A stretch of 64,000 nucleotides of DNA from Vulcanimicrobiota bacterium (lineage in GTDB: Bacteria > Vulcanimicrobiota > Xenobia > Xenobiales > JADMJV01). Position 1 is the first letter of the stretch; each line of letters opens with the position of its first letter. The stretch lies in contig JAFKGI010000025.1 in assembly GCA_017307785.1 (NCBI GenBank), positions 49,717-113,716 of the forward strand. Direction: 5' to 3'. Below, piece by piece: positions 16,516 to 26,700 of the stretch. The translations under genes were made by a program, and so were the position numbers. The notes beneath the pieces were generated by a model. The model was not told where the DNA came from, searched no databases, and saw nothing but the letters and a program-made list of their open reading frames with translations.

Positions 16516-17839
16516 GGCTTTGCTTGACCGCCTGTTCCGAAAGCTCGCTGATGGAAAGCGCCGGCACGAAGCGAACGAAGAGCAGCATCAAGAAGGAGAA
16601 GAGTCCGATCGTGCCCAGGTAAAGGCCCCAGTCCCAGATGGTGGGCTTGTAAAGTCCCCAGGCGGCTGGCAGAAAATCGTGCGACAGACTTTGCACCACG
16701 ATAATGAAGCGCTCGGTCCACATGCCGATGTTGATCAGCACCGACACCACCAGCAGCACCAGCGTATTGCGGCGCGCGGCCGGCCAGAAAAAGCACAGCG
16801 GAGCCAACGAGTTGCAGACCAGCAGCACGTAGTAAATCCAGGCGTAAGGCCCATGAAACCGATCCAGAGCGGTGGAAATCTCGGGGCGCAGGCCGCTATA
16901 CCAGGCGCAAAAACCCTCGCACAGATATCCGTAAGTGACCAGGATGGAAGTCAGCAGCATCATCTTGGCCATGGCGTCGAGATGACGGTCGGTGATGAAG
17001 TTCTGCAGAGAAAACAAAGAGCGCAGGGGGATGACCAGCGTCACCACCATGGCAAATCCCGAGAAGATGGCCCCGGCCACAAAAAACGGGGGGAAAATCG
17101 TCGAGTGCCAGCCCGGCACCAGTCCGGCCGCGAAATCCAGCGACACGATGCTGTGCACCGACACCACCAGCGGCGTGGCCAGGCAGGCCAGCAGCAGGTA
17201 GGCGCGTTGATGCACGCTCCAGTGGCGAGACGAACCGCGCCAGCCCAGCGCGAAAAACCCGTAGATGCGGCGCTTCCACAAGCCGGTGGCGCGGTCGCGC
17301 ATCACCGCCAGGTCCGGCACCAATCCCAGATACCAGAAGAGCACTGATACCGTCAGGTAGGTGGAGACGGCGAAAAAATCCCAGATCAAAGGGCTGCGCC
17401 AGTTAGGCCAGAGGTGCATCCGGTTAGGGTACGGGGCCAGCCAGTAGAAATACCAGGGTCGCCCCAGGTGTAGCAGGGGAAACAAACCGGCGCAACAGAC
17501 CGCGAATAAAGTCATGGCTTCCGCAAAACGGTTGATGGAAGTGCGCCACTCCTGACGGGCTAAAAAGAGAATGGCCGAAATCAGAGTGCCGGCGTGGCCG
17601 ATGCCGATCCACCAGACGAAGTTGACGATAGCCAGACCCCAGCCAACTGGACGGGTTACACCCCAAACCCCGATGCCCTCATACAGCAGCACTCCGATGC
17701 TCACACAGAGCACCACCACTCCCAGAGCGGAAAGCCCCAGCAGCCGCCACCACAACCGCTGGTGACGCGGTTGCAGAATGACCCCGGAAATCTGGGCGCT
17801 GACCGTTTCCGGGGTGGCCTCGCCCTCGATCCACTTCAC
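16508..17839 (-). CDS. actC: Alternative complex III quinol-oxidising subunit ActC (NrfD family)
   Basis: A 443-aa NrfD/PsrC-like protein with about ten helices. Recognisable segments are FVWWIGIGHAGTLISAIL, HLGRPWYFYWLAPYPN and SIVSLDFAAGLVPGWHSTI, all typical of ACIII ActC. The subunit oxidises menaquinol or ubiquinol and may take part in proton translocation. It receives or donates electrons through the Fe-S domain of ActB. It shares ATGA with the actB stop. Confidence 0.95.
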   Translation of the reverse strand: MKWIEGEATPETVSAQISGVILQPRHQRLWWRLLGLSALGVVVLCVSIGVLLYEGIGVWGVTRPVGWGLAIVNFVWWIGIGHAGTLISAILFLARQEWRTSINRFAEAMTLFAVCCAGLFPLLHLGRPWYFYWLAPYPNRMHLWPNWRSPLIWDFFAVSTYLTVSVLFWYLGLVPDLAVMRDRATGLWKRRIYGFFALGWRGSSRHWSVHQRAYLLLACLATPLVVSVHSIVSLDFAAGLVPGWHSTIFPPFFVAGAIFSGFAMVVTLVIPLRSLFSLQNFITDRHLDAMAKMMLLTSILVTYGYLCEGFCAWYSGLRPEISTALDRFHGPYAWIYYVLLVCNSLAPLCFFWPAARRNTLVLLVVSVLINIGMWTERFIIVVQSLSHDFLPAAWGLYKPTIWDWGLYLGTIGLFSFLMLLFVRFVPALSISELSEQAVKQSHE

Positions 17840-20385
17840 GAGCCGGCCTCCGGACGCGACAGGTAGGTGGTTCGAGGCTTCGTGTTGAGTTCGCCCAGCA
17901 GAGCAAAGTTGCGCCGGTCGGACCGCGCTTTGGCCACCCGCGATTGCGGGTCGGCCAGGTTGCCGAAGACGATGGCCTCACTGGGACAGGCTGCCTGGCA
18001 GGCGGTGATCACCTCACCATCCGCGATGGACCGGTTCTCCTTGTCGGCCGTGATGCGGGCCGCCGAGATCTTCTGCACGCAGTAGGTGCATTTTTCCATC
18101 ACGCCGCGGTCGCGCACGGTCACTTCCGGGTTGCGCGGGTTCTCTAAATTCTCATTGGAGTAGCCGAAGAAGTTGAACTTGCGCACCTTGTAGGGACAGT
18201 TGTTGGCACAATAGCGAGTGCCCACGCAACGGTTGTAGACCATCTGGTTGAGACCGTCGTGACTGTGCATGGTAGCGCCAACCGGACAGACTTTTTCGCA
18301 CGGCGCGTTCTCGCAGTGCTGACAGGCCACCGGCTGGAAATCCAGGCGAGCCTCGTGATCGTAGCGGTCGACCCGAATCCAGTGCATGTTGCGGCCCCGG
18401 GCTGCCTCCTCGGGTCCGACCGTGGGGATGTTGTTCTCCACCTGACAGGCCAGGGTGCAAGCATTGCAACCGATGCAGGCCTCCAGATCGATGACCATGC
18501 CCCAGGCCTCGCTGGAGGAATAGCTTTTCTCCCCGTACAGGTCCACTTCGACCGGAGCGGGCTCGGTCTGCAAAATCGGCCGGTCGTCCAACTGTCGATG
18601 CTGCTGGGTGGTGATAGGCAAAGCCCGCCCCGGCACCTTGCGAGCCTCGACCGGTGCCTGCCAGTCGTCTCCCGGCCTGAGTCCGAAGGCATCGGTGCCG
18701 CCGCGCTCGCCCCCATAGCCGAAGTGCACCACCATGGTCTCTTCCGGCTGCCAGGGCTCCAACCAGACGGGAAAGGTGCGGCTGTGCCCGCCCACGTTCA
18801 GCTCCAGAAGGTCTCCGTTTTCCACCCGCAGCCGGGCGGCCGTGGCCGGGCCCAGGTGCACGGCGTTGCCCCAGACCAGCTTGGAGAAGGGTCGCGGGCA
18901 TTCCTGAAGCCAGGCATTTCCGACCGTCTGGCCATCCAGGATATTGGGCTCAGGCCGAAAGAGAAGCACGCTCTCGGCCACCGCGGGCGGCGCCGTGCCA
19001 GGCTCCCGCTCGGGCCAGTCCAGAGGACGGTTGGGACTGTCGGCCAGAAATCCGCGACGCAGGCTCTCCTCCCAGGGACGCCCCTTCCAGGCGGCACGCA
19101 GCAACGCATAGCCATCGCGCTCCTCCCCGCCCAGACGAGATAGCAGCTCCAGGCCGGAAAGCGACTGGTGCAGTGGCTGAATGAGCGGCTGCACCAACGA
19201 GAGCAAACCGTCGAAGGCGCGAAGGTCACCCCAGCTCTCCAGTTCGTGACTGGCCGGGACGGCCCAATGGCAGAGCTGGGTGGTCTCATTGGCCACCCGG
19301 GTGTGGTGAACGACCAGTTCGGCGCGAGCCAGGTTCGAGGCGAAGTGCGGGCGCTCGTAGACCGGATTGCCCTCCAGAATCAGCAGAACCTTGACCTCGC
19401 CGGCCTGAAGCGCTTTCTCCAGCTCGGCCAGCCCGTGGGGAGTCGAGTCGAGAGCGGGGAGAACGTCCACCGGAGCCTCCAGCCTACGGTTCAGACGCAG
19501 CGCCAGGGCCTGGGCCCCCGGTGACAGGGTCTCGCCAGCCAGAATCATGCCTCCGCCCCGCTTCAGCTCGGCCTCCACGCGATCGAGCCAGGCGCCCTCC
19601 ACCCTGGCCTCCGCGGGGGCCGCGCACAAACCGAAACGAGCCGCCAGAGCCCAGAGTCCCCGCTCGACTTCCACCGGCGCGAGCCCCTGGCGGTAGTGGG
19701 CGCGCCCTCCCGTCAGGCTGGGAGCACTTTCCAGCACGTGCAGCCGGGGGCGCAAAGTAGACCACTGACGTGCCAGGCGTAGATGCTCCGGATGCAAACC
19801 CAGCGGGTCCTGATCGAAAGCCACCAGCGTCTCCACCCCGGGCTGCAGTCGGTAGCGCAGGTGAGACGGCTGTTGACAGGCACTGGAGTGAGAGAGAATC
19901 GGGTCGTAGCGATGGCGGCGCAGCGCCGGCCCCAGTCCTTTCAGGGCCGACTCCAGGGCCGGCGAAGCGACCGTGCGGGTCAACACGTGCAGGCCTCGAC
20001 CTTCGGGTCCCAACAAGCCTTTCACTTCCTGAAGCAGCTGACGCAGAGAAGCCGGCCGTCCCGAGCGCAGCGGAGCGCGCAAGCGCTTCTCATCATAGAG
20101 GTCAAACAGGCAAGACTGGGCGTAAATGTCGCTTCCACCGAAAGACCCCGGGTGGGCAGGATTGCCGTCCACCTTGATGGGGCGACCGGCCACGCTCTCC
20201 ACCAGCATGCCGCGGGCCATTCCCAGGTAAGGCAGGGCGGTGGCGAAAAACTGCCGTTCCGTTCCGGCCTCGGGAGCAACCACGTAAGGCAGAATCTCGC
20301 TGCTCGGACGAGCCGAACAGCCCGCCATGATGGCCAGTGATCCGGCGCTGAGCATCTGCAGGAAGCTTCTGCGACTGGTCTCCAT
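17836..20385 (-). CDS. actB: Alternative complex III ActB: molybdopterin-oxidoreductase-like plus Fe-S domain
   Basis: An 849-aa fused subunit. A twin-arginine motif SRRSFLQM lies at the N-terminus, followed by a lipobox-like Cys (IMAGC). The long N-terminal part is a molybdopterin-oxidoreductase-like domain, which in ACIII lacks the Mo cofactor. The C-terminal part (about residues 636-800) is a four-cluster ferredoxin-like domain: CIGCNACTLAC, CQHCENAPCEKVCP, CVGTRYCANNCP and CTYCVQK with a later CQAACP. Its Tat signal implies a periplasmic location. ATG 20385 overlaps the actA stop by one base (TGATG); an in-frame codon 21 bp upstream is less likely. Confidence 0.95.
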   Translation of the reverse strand: METSRRSFLQMLSAGSLAIMAGCSARPSSEILPYVVAPEAGTERQFFATALPYLGMARGMLVESVAGRPIKVDGNPAHPGSFGGSDIYAQSCLFDLYDEKRLRAPLRSGRPASLRQLLQEVKGLLGPEGRGLHVLTRTVASPALESALKGLGPALRRHRYDPILSHSSACQQPSHLRYRLQPGVETLVAFDQDPLGLHPEHLRLARQWSTLRPRLHVLESAPSLTGGRAHYRQGLAPVEVERGLWALAARFGLCAAPAEARVEGAWLDRVEAELKRGGGMILAGETLSPGAQALALRLNRRLEAPVDVLPALDSTPHGLAELEKALQAGEVKVLLILEGNPVYERPHFASNLARAELVVHHTRVANETTQLCHWAVPASHELESWGDLRAFDGLLSLVQPLIQPLHQSLSGLELLSRLGGEERDGYALLRAAWKGRPWEESLRRGFLADSPNRPLDWPEREPGTAPPAVAESVLLFRPEPNILDGQTVGNAWLQECPRPFSKLVWGNAVHLGPATAARLRVENGDLLELNVGGHSRTFPVWLEPWQPEETMVVHFGYGGERGGTDAFGLRPGDDWQAPVEARKVPGRALPITTQQHRQLDDRPILQTEPAPVEVDLYGEKSYSSSEAWGMVIDLEACIGCNACTLACQVENNIPTVGPEEAARGRNMHWIRVDRYDHEARLDFQPVACQHCENAPCEKVCPVGATMHSHDGLNQMVYNRCVGTRYCANNCPYKVRKFNFFGYSNENLENPRNPEVTVRDRGVMEKCTYCVQKISAARITADKENRSIADGEVITACQAACPSEAIVFGNLADPQSRVAKARSDRRNFALLGELNTKPRTTYLSRPEAGS

Positions 20386-21029
20386 CAGCGATGACAGACC
20401 GAGCAATCGGTCAGCCCCTGCCTGCGAAGTTGGTAGTGGTCTTCCAGTCCCGCCGTGCGTGCCGAGGCCAGATCGAAAATCTTCCCCTGCGGTCGGAGGC
20501 GCGGGCCCGGATCGTTATGACAGTTCAGGCACCATTCCATGGTCAACGGCTGACTCAACTGGACCAGGGCCATCTGGTCGACCCGTCCGTGGCACTCGAC
20601 GCAGCTCACACCTTTGTTCACGTGGATGCTGTGGTTGAAGTAGACGTAGTCCGGCAGCCGGTAGACCCGCTTCCAGCGGAGTGGCTTTCCCGCGCGGTAG
20701 CTTTGGCGTAGCGGCTCGAAGAGGTCGTTGTCCGCATACAGTTGCGAATGGCAGGTCAGGCAGACGCTGCTGGCCGGCATGCCGGCGCTGGCTCCGGTCT
20801 CGACCGTGCCATGACAGTAGCGGCAATCCAGTCCTACCTCGGCCACGTGGTGGCGGTGACTGAACTGAATGGGTTGCTCGGGGGCAAGGCGGCTACGCTC
20901 CACATAGTCGGAGTGAGCGTAGGTCCAGAGCGCGGGGATGCCGACCAGCACGCCCAGCAACAATCCCATGACGAGAACCCCCAACCATTGGTCCACCCAA
21001 GGGGGAAATATCTGTACCGGCCTGTCCAC
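20385..21029 (-). CDS. actA: Alternative complex III pentaheme cytochrome ActA
   Basis: A 214-aa membrane-anchored multiheme cytochrome c. One N-terminal helix (about residues 14-36) is followed by five heme-binding sites: CRYCH, CLTCH, CVECH, CLNCH and CSVCH at the extreme C-terminus. The start QIFPPW after GTG 21029 fits the family N-terminus. It is the first gene of a 12-gene operon ending at ctaF and would collect electrons from ActB. About 100 bp separate it from a divergent MFS gene, so the operon promoter should lie there. Confidence 0.92.
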   Translation of the reverse strand: MDRPVQIFPPWVDQWLGVLVMGLLLGVLVGIPALWTYAHSDYVERSRLAPEQPIQFSHRHHVAEVGLDCRYCHGTVETGASAGMPASSVCLTCHSQLYADNDLFEPLRQSYRAGKPLRWKRVYRLPDYVYFNHSIHVNKGVSCVECHGRVDQMALVQLSQPLTMEWCLNCHNDPGPRLRPQGKIFDLASARTAGLEDHYQLRRQGLTDCSVCHR

Positions 21030-21129
21030 CCACCTATGCTAGTAACCAGATACCACCGGTCACCAGAAGCCTGGATACCGGTCCCCCAGGACAGGAGTTG
21101 ATCGGTGCCTGCCTAACCGCCCGCACACG

Positions 21130-22338
21130 GTGTCTCAAGAAATCAAGAAAGCAACCTTCCTTTTCGTCTTTATCTGCGTGGTGCTGGACATGCTGGCTCT
21201 GGGCATTATGGTGCCGGTCCTGCCCAAGCTGATCGTGCAGTTCGAAGCGGGCGACCACGCACGCGCCGCCGAGGCGACGGGCGTTTTCGGCTTTGCCTGG
21301 GCGTTGATGCAGTTTCTGGCCAGCCCGGTGCTGGGCTCGCTCTCGGACCGTTTTGGACGCCGTCCGGTCCTGCTGCTCTCCAGTCTTGGATTGGGCCTCG
21401 ACTACGTGCTCATGGCCCTGGCACCCGACTTGCGCTGGCTGTTTGTGGGACGGGTGGTCTCGGGCATCACCGCCGCCACCTTCGCCACCGCCTCGGCCTA
21501 CATCGCCGACATCTCGGCGCCGGAACAGAGAGCGGCGCGCTTCGGCATGCTGGGAGCCGGCTTCGGCATCGGCTTCATCATCGGACCGGCCGTAGGCGGA
21601 GTCTTGGGCAACACCGATTTGCGGCTACCCTTCTGGGTGGCAGCGGGTTTCAGTCTGCTCAACACTGCCTACGGATTTTTTGTGCTGCCCGAATCTCTGC
21701 CTCTCGACAAACGCCGCCCCTTTCAGTGGAAGGTGGCCAATCCGTTCGGAGCCTTTCAGTTTATTCGGGGCCATGCCGGCGGCGGTTTGGGACGGCTGGT
21801 CATGGCCGCCTTCTTGTATTACGTGGCCCACGAATCGCTGCCCAGCATGTTCGTGCTCTACACCGACTACAAGTTCCACTGGAGCGAGAAAACGGTGGGG
21901 CTGGTGCTGGGAGCGGTGGGAGTCAGTTCCATGCTGGTATCGGCCGTGCTCACCGGCAAAGCCGTCAAACTCTGGGGCGAGGCCGGCACACTGGTCATCG
22001 GACTGCTCTTCGGTATCGCCGGATTCAGCTGCTATGGCTATGCAGCCACGGCCCAGGTCTTTCTGATAGGCGTGCCGCTGGTCGGACTCTGGGGACTGTG
22101 CGGACCCGCTCAGCAAGCGCTGATGAGCTCGAAAGTCGACGCCACCGAGCAGGGACAACTGCAGGGCTCACTCAGCAGCCTGCGAGGCATCGCCGGCATG
22201 ATTGGACCGCTGCTGTTTACCCTGTCGTTTGCTCACGCCACCACCCACCCGGGCTGGCCGGCAGGTCTCCCCTATTACCTGTCGGCCGCCCTGCTGGGAG
22301 GTAGTTTGTTGCTGTCTCTGCCGGCCGTCAAACGTTGA
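21130..22338 (+). CDS. MFS transporter, TetA-like drug:H+ antiporter (DHA1 family)
   Basis: A 402-aa, 12-helix major facilitator. The loop 2-3 motif GSLSDRFGRRPVLLL (motif A, G-x-x-x-D-R-x-G-R-R) and the motif-C-like segment GFIIGPAVGGVLG in helix 5 mark a drug-efflux antiporter of the tetracycline-resistance-like group. The start is GTG 21130. It is divergent from the ACIII operon and ends 1 bp before the convergent outer-membrane efflux gene. The substrate cannot be predicted; sitting beside a second efflux system suggests a resistance or export neighbourhood. Confidence 0.85.
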   Translation: MSQEIKKATFLFVFICVVLDMLALGIMVPVLPKLIVQFEAGDHARAAEATGVFGFAWALMQFLASPVLGSLSDRFGRRPVLLLSSLGLGLDYVLMALAPDLRWLFVGRVVSGITAATFATASAYIADISAPEQRAARFGMLGAGFGIGFIIGPAVGGVLGNTDLRLPFWVAAGFSLLNTAYGFFVLPESLPLDKRRPFQWKVANPFGAFQFIRGHAGGGLGRLVMAAFLYYVAHESLPSMFVLYTDYKFHWSEKTVGLVLGAVGVSSMLVSAVLTGKAVKLWGEAGTLVIGLLFGIAGFSCYGYAATAQVFLIGVPLVGLWGLCGPAQQALMSSKVDATEQGQLQGSLSSLRGIAGMIGPLLFTLSFAHATTHPGWPAGLPYYLSAALLGGSLLLSLPAVKR

Positions 22339-22339
22339 T

Positions 22340-23779
22340 TCAGTTTTCGTCCTCGACCTTAGGATTGACCGGGCCTTCCTCCGGCTGCCAGCCACCGCCG
22401 AGTGCTTTGTAAAGCTGGACCAGCGAGAGCAGTTCGCCGCGACGAGCCTGCGCCAGCGCCACTTCGCCCTGGAACAGATCGCGATCCGCGTCCAGCGCGT
22501 TCAGGTAGCTGTCCACCCCGCCGGTATAGCGCAGGTAGGAAAGCTCCGCCCGGTCTTTCAGGGTGGTCACCAGCAGTTCGCGCTCCTTGCGAATCTCCTG
22601 ATACTTGGTGTGGTCGATCAGCGAATCCGAGACTTCCTTGAAAGCCTTGGCCACCGTCTGCTGATATTGCACCAGGGCCACATTGCGGTTCCCGATGGCG
22701 AAGTCCTCAGCCGACCCCAGGCTGGCGTCAAAGACGGGCTGGGTGATGGTAGGGTTCAAGAAGAAAGTGCCGCTGTCGGGCTGGAACAGACTGTAGAGAG
22801 CCTTACTCTGGAAACCCAGGAAGCCGGTCAAGGTGATGCGCGGAAACAAAGAGGCGTAAGCCACCTTGATCTGCTCCTCGCGAGCCAACACCGTGAACTC
22901 GGCCGCCCGAATGTCCGGGCGGCGAGCCAACAGCTGTGAAGGCAAGCCGGCCGGCACTTCGGGCAGCTGCTCTTGCTCCAGCAGGCTCTTACCGCGCGTA
23001 ATCGGTCCCGGATATTCGCCCAGCAGGATGTGGATCTGGTTCTCCATCTGAGCGGTCAGACGCTGGGTGTCGCTGACCACGATCTGAGCCGTCTGCACCA
23101 GCTGCTCGGCCTGGCGCACGTCCAGCATAGAGGCCACGCCCCCTTCCTGGCGAGCCCGGATCAAGTCCAGAGACTCGGTCCTGGTCTTCAGGGTGCGGTT
23201 GGCGATATCCAGCTCCGCGTCCAGTTCCAGCAGATTGAAGTAAGCGGTGGCCACGTCCCCGACCACCATGCTCTGCACGGCGCGCCGATTGGCTTCGGTG
23301 GCCAGCACTTCGTCCCAGGCGGAGGCGCTCTGATGCTTGACGCGACCCCAGATATCGAGCTCATAGCTCAGAAAGTTGAGCAGAACCTCGAAGTAGGGTC
23401 GGTTGCGCGGCAGAAAGCCGCCGGCCGGAAAGGTCGGGCTGTTTTTGGAGGCCAACGTCTGGTTGAGATCGGCCTGCAAACTCAGCTTGGGCAGTAGATT
23501 GGCATCCTGGATGCCGGCGTTGGCCCGAGCGGCGTCCACTCGCACCATCGCCAGACGCAAGTCCAGGTTGTTGGCCACCGCCGTGCGCAGCAGCGTCTGC
23601 AACTGCGGGTCTTTGAAGATCTCGAACCAACGCAGATCGCCGATGGAGTTGTCGGTGGGAGCGGTATCGCGGAACTGCGGCGGCGGGGTGACGCTGCTTT
23701 CGACCTTGGCCGCATCTTCCGGATCCTGAGCAAAGAGAGCCGTGCTCAGGCATAACATCAGGAGTAAGGTCTTCTTCAT
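22340..23779 (-). CDS. Outer-membrane efflux channel, TolC/NodT (OprM) family
   Basis: A 479-aa outer-membrane factor. A Sec signal (MKKTLLLMLCLSTALFA, cleavage near FAQ) is followed by two internally similar TolC repeats. LDLRLAMVRVDAARAN in the first and LARRPDIRAAE at the start of the second are OprM/NodT signatures. No lipobox Cys is seen. It forms the exit duct for the RND pump encoded directly upstream, sharing ATGA with its stop codon. Confidence 0.92.
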   Translation of the reverse strand: MKKTLLLMLCLSTALFAQDPEDAAKVESSVTPPPQFRDTAPTDNSIGDLRWFEIFKDPQLQTLLRTAVANNLDLRLAMVRVDAARANAGIQDANLLPKLSLQADLNQTLASKNSPTFPAGGFLPRNRPYFEVLLNFLSYELDIWGRVKHQSASAWDEVLATEANRRAVQSMVVGDVATAYFNLLELDAELDIANRTLKTRTESLDLIRARQEGGVASMLDVRQAEQLVQTAQIVVSDTQRLTAQMENQIHILLGEYPGPITRGKSLLEQEQLPEVPAGLPSQLLARRPDIRAAEFTVLAREEQIKVAYASLFPRITLTGFLGFQSKALYSLFQPDSGTFFLNPTITQPVFDASLGSAEDFAIGNRNVALVQYQQTVAKAFKEVSDSLIDHTKYQEIRKERELLVTTLKDRAELSYLRYTGGVDSYLNALDADRDLFQGEVALAQARRGELLSLVQLYKALGGGWQPEEGPVNPKVEDEN

Positions 23780-26700
23780 GGCTTTTCAGTATTCTCTGGC
23801 GTGAAGCCGTATGTGGGCTTGGACGATTTCTCCGGTTGCTTGGCCCCGAATTTCTCCACCATCACGAAGATGGAGGGCACCACGAAGATGCCGATGAGAC
23901 TGGCCGCGAGCATACCGCCCACCACGGTGGTGCCCATGACTTCACGAGCCACCGCGCCGGCGCCGGTTGCGAACCAGAGCGGTATACAACCCAGGATGAA
24001 GGCGAAGGAAGTCATCAGAATCGGGCGCAGGCGCAGGCGCGCACCCTCCAGGGCGGCTTCCGCGAGCGGCTTGCCCTTCTCGAATTCCTCTTTGGCGAAC
24101 TCAACGATCAAGATGGCGTTTTTCGCGGCCAGGCCGATGAGCATCACCATTCCGATTTGAGCGTAGAGGTTGTTCTCGAACTGATAGATATTGTTGGGAG
24201 TGGCGAAGCTGAACATACGGCGTCCAAAGAGGGCCAGGAAGGCTCCGAAGACGGCGATGGGAGTAGACAGCAGCACCGAGAACGGCAGCTTCCAGCTCTC
24301 ATACAGCGCAGCCAGAATCAGGAAGACGAAGAGCAGTGAAAGTCCAAAGATGACGCTGGCGGAAACGCCTTCCTGGGCTTTTTTCTCCTGGAAGGACATG
24401 CCCATGTAGTCGTAGCCCATCTCCACCGGCATGGTTTCCTTGAAGACTTCTTCCAGGGCTTTCATTGCCTGAGCGGAGCTGTATCCGGGACCGGCGCTGC
24501 CGTTCAGCTGGGCACACTTGTAGAGATTGTAGTGCATGACGAACTCGGGACCCGGGCGGGACTCGAATTTGGTCAAGCCGGCCAATGAGACCATTTGACC
24601 GGTGTTGGAACGCACCGCGAACTGGTCGAGCTTCTTGACGTCGGTGCGATACTCGCCCTCCGCCTGCACGTAGACCTGCCACTGTCGACCGAAGCGATTG
24701 AAATAATTTACGAATACGCCACCCATAAAACACTGGATCGTGCGATAGACATCCTCGACAGGAACGCCCTGCTTGAGCACTTTCTCGCGGTCGACCTGGA
24801 CGAATTGCTGAGGAACTCCCGGCAAAAAGGTGGTGGAAATCTGTCCGATTTCCGGTCGCTTTTTGGCCGCTTCCAGGAAGATTCCCAGCTGTTTACCCAG
24901 GAAGGCAATGTCCTGACCCGAGCGGTCCTCGAGCAGGAAGGTGAAGCCCGAGGAGGTTCCCACACCCGGGATAGCCGGAGGCGAAAAGCCGAAGCCAATG
25001 GCCTCAGGCAAGGAGCCGACTTCTTTGTTGACCTCCGCCTGAATCACTTTGTAAGCCGTTTCGCGGTCGGTGCGGTTGGCCCACGACTCGAGACTGACGA
25101 AGAAGAAAGCGTTGTAGGTGGTCTGCACGGTGCTGAGCAGGTTGAAGCCGATGACGCTGGTGACGTACTTGACGCCCTTCAGCTTACCCACTCGCTCTTC
25201 CACCCGACGGGCCACCTCGGAAGTACGTTGAGCCGAGGCGCTGCTGGGCAGCTGCACACTGACGTAGGAGTAACCGGGATCTTCTTCCGGCAAGAAGCCG
25301 GAGGGCAGGTTTTTGCCCAGCATGCCGGCCGCCACTGTAAAGACGATGAGCATGATGATGGTGATCCAGCCACGCCGCACCAGAATTCCCGAGAGGCTGA
25401 CGTAACCGTTGGTGGCTTTCTCGAAGCCTTTGTTGAAGGCGCCAAGGATACCGCCCGAGGGTTTGCGCGGCTTGAGCAGCAGAGCCGCCAGAGCCGGGCT
25501 GAGCGAGAGAGCGTTGAAGGCCGAGAGAATCACCGAGATGGCGATGGTCACGGCGAACTGTTGATAGAGGCGGCCGGTGATGCCGGGGATGAAGATGGTG
25601 GGGATGAACACGGCGGTGAGCACCATGGCGATACCGATCACCGGACCGGTGATCTCTTCCATGGCGATCAAGGCCGCTTCTTTGGGCTCTTTGCCTTCCT
25701 CGATGTGGCGCTCCACCGCCTCCACCACCACGATGGCGTCGTCCACCACCAGACCGATGGCCAGCACCAGTCCAAACAAAGACAGGGTGTTGATGGAGAA
25801 GCCGAAGAGCGGGAAGAAAGCGAAGGTGCCGATCAAGGAGACGGGCACGGCCAGTAGCGGGATGAGCGTGGGACGCCAACCCTGCAAGAAGATGTAAACC
25901 ACCAGGATCACCAGCGCAATGGCGATGCCCAGGGTGATGACGATTTCGTGGATGCCCTCGGACACCGCCAGCGTGGTATCCAGCGAGACGGCGTAGTCGA
26001 TGCCGGCCGGAAAGCGCTGTTTCAGCTCTTTCATGAGCTTTTTCACGCCGTCTGCGGCCTGAATGGCGTTGGAGCCGGGCAGCTGATAGATGGCCACGAT
26101 AGCGGCCGGCTTGCCGTTGAGGCGGGCGTTCAAGTTGTAATCGGCGGATCCCAACTCGACGCGGGCCACGTCTTTGACGCGCACCGTGCCTCCGTCGGGA
26201 GTCTCGCGGAGAACGATGTTCTCGAACTCCTCAGGCGTGCTGAGACGTCCCTGGGCGCGCACCGAGTAGGTGAATTCCTGGCCGGGAGGGGCGGGGTCAC
26301 CGCCGATCTTACCGGCCGGGTTCACCGTGTTCTGACTTTGCAGGGCTCGGGTCACGTCGGGAACGGTAATGCCCAGCTTGGTCAGCTGGTCGGGTTTGAC
26401 CCAGAGGCGCATGGCGTAGCGGCCGGCGCCGAAGACCTGGGTACTGCCGATGCCGCGCACGCGCGTCACCTGGTCGACCACGTTGATGAAGGCGTAGTTG
26501 GCTAGAAAGCTGTTGGTATAGGTGGAGTCAGGCGAGTAGAGCGCCACCAGCATCATCGGTGCCGAGAAGCTCTTTTGCACGGTCACGCCCTGGGTGGTCA
26601 CGTCGGTAGGCAACTGCGACACCGCCTGCTGCACGCGCAGCTGGGTCAACATCAGCGAAATGTTGGGGTCGGCGGCCACGTCGAAGTTGACGGTCGTACG

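Noticed and set aside
21030..21129. Promoter and operator candidates in the gap between actA and the MFS gene
   Set aside because: Repeated ACCGGT-like words are present, but neither direction gives a convincing -35/-10 pair, so none was listed as a feature.
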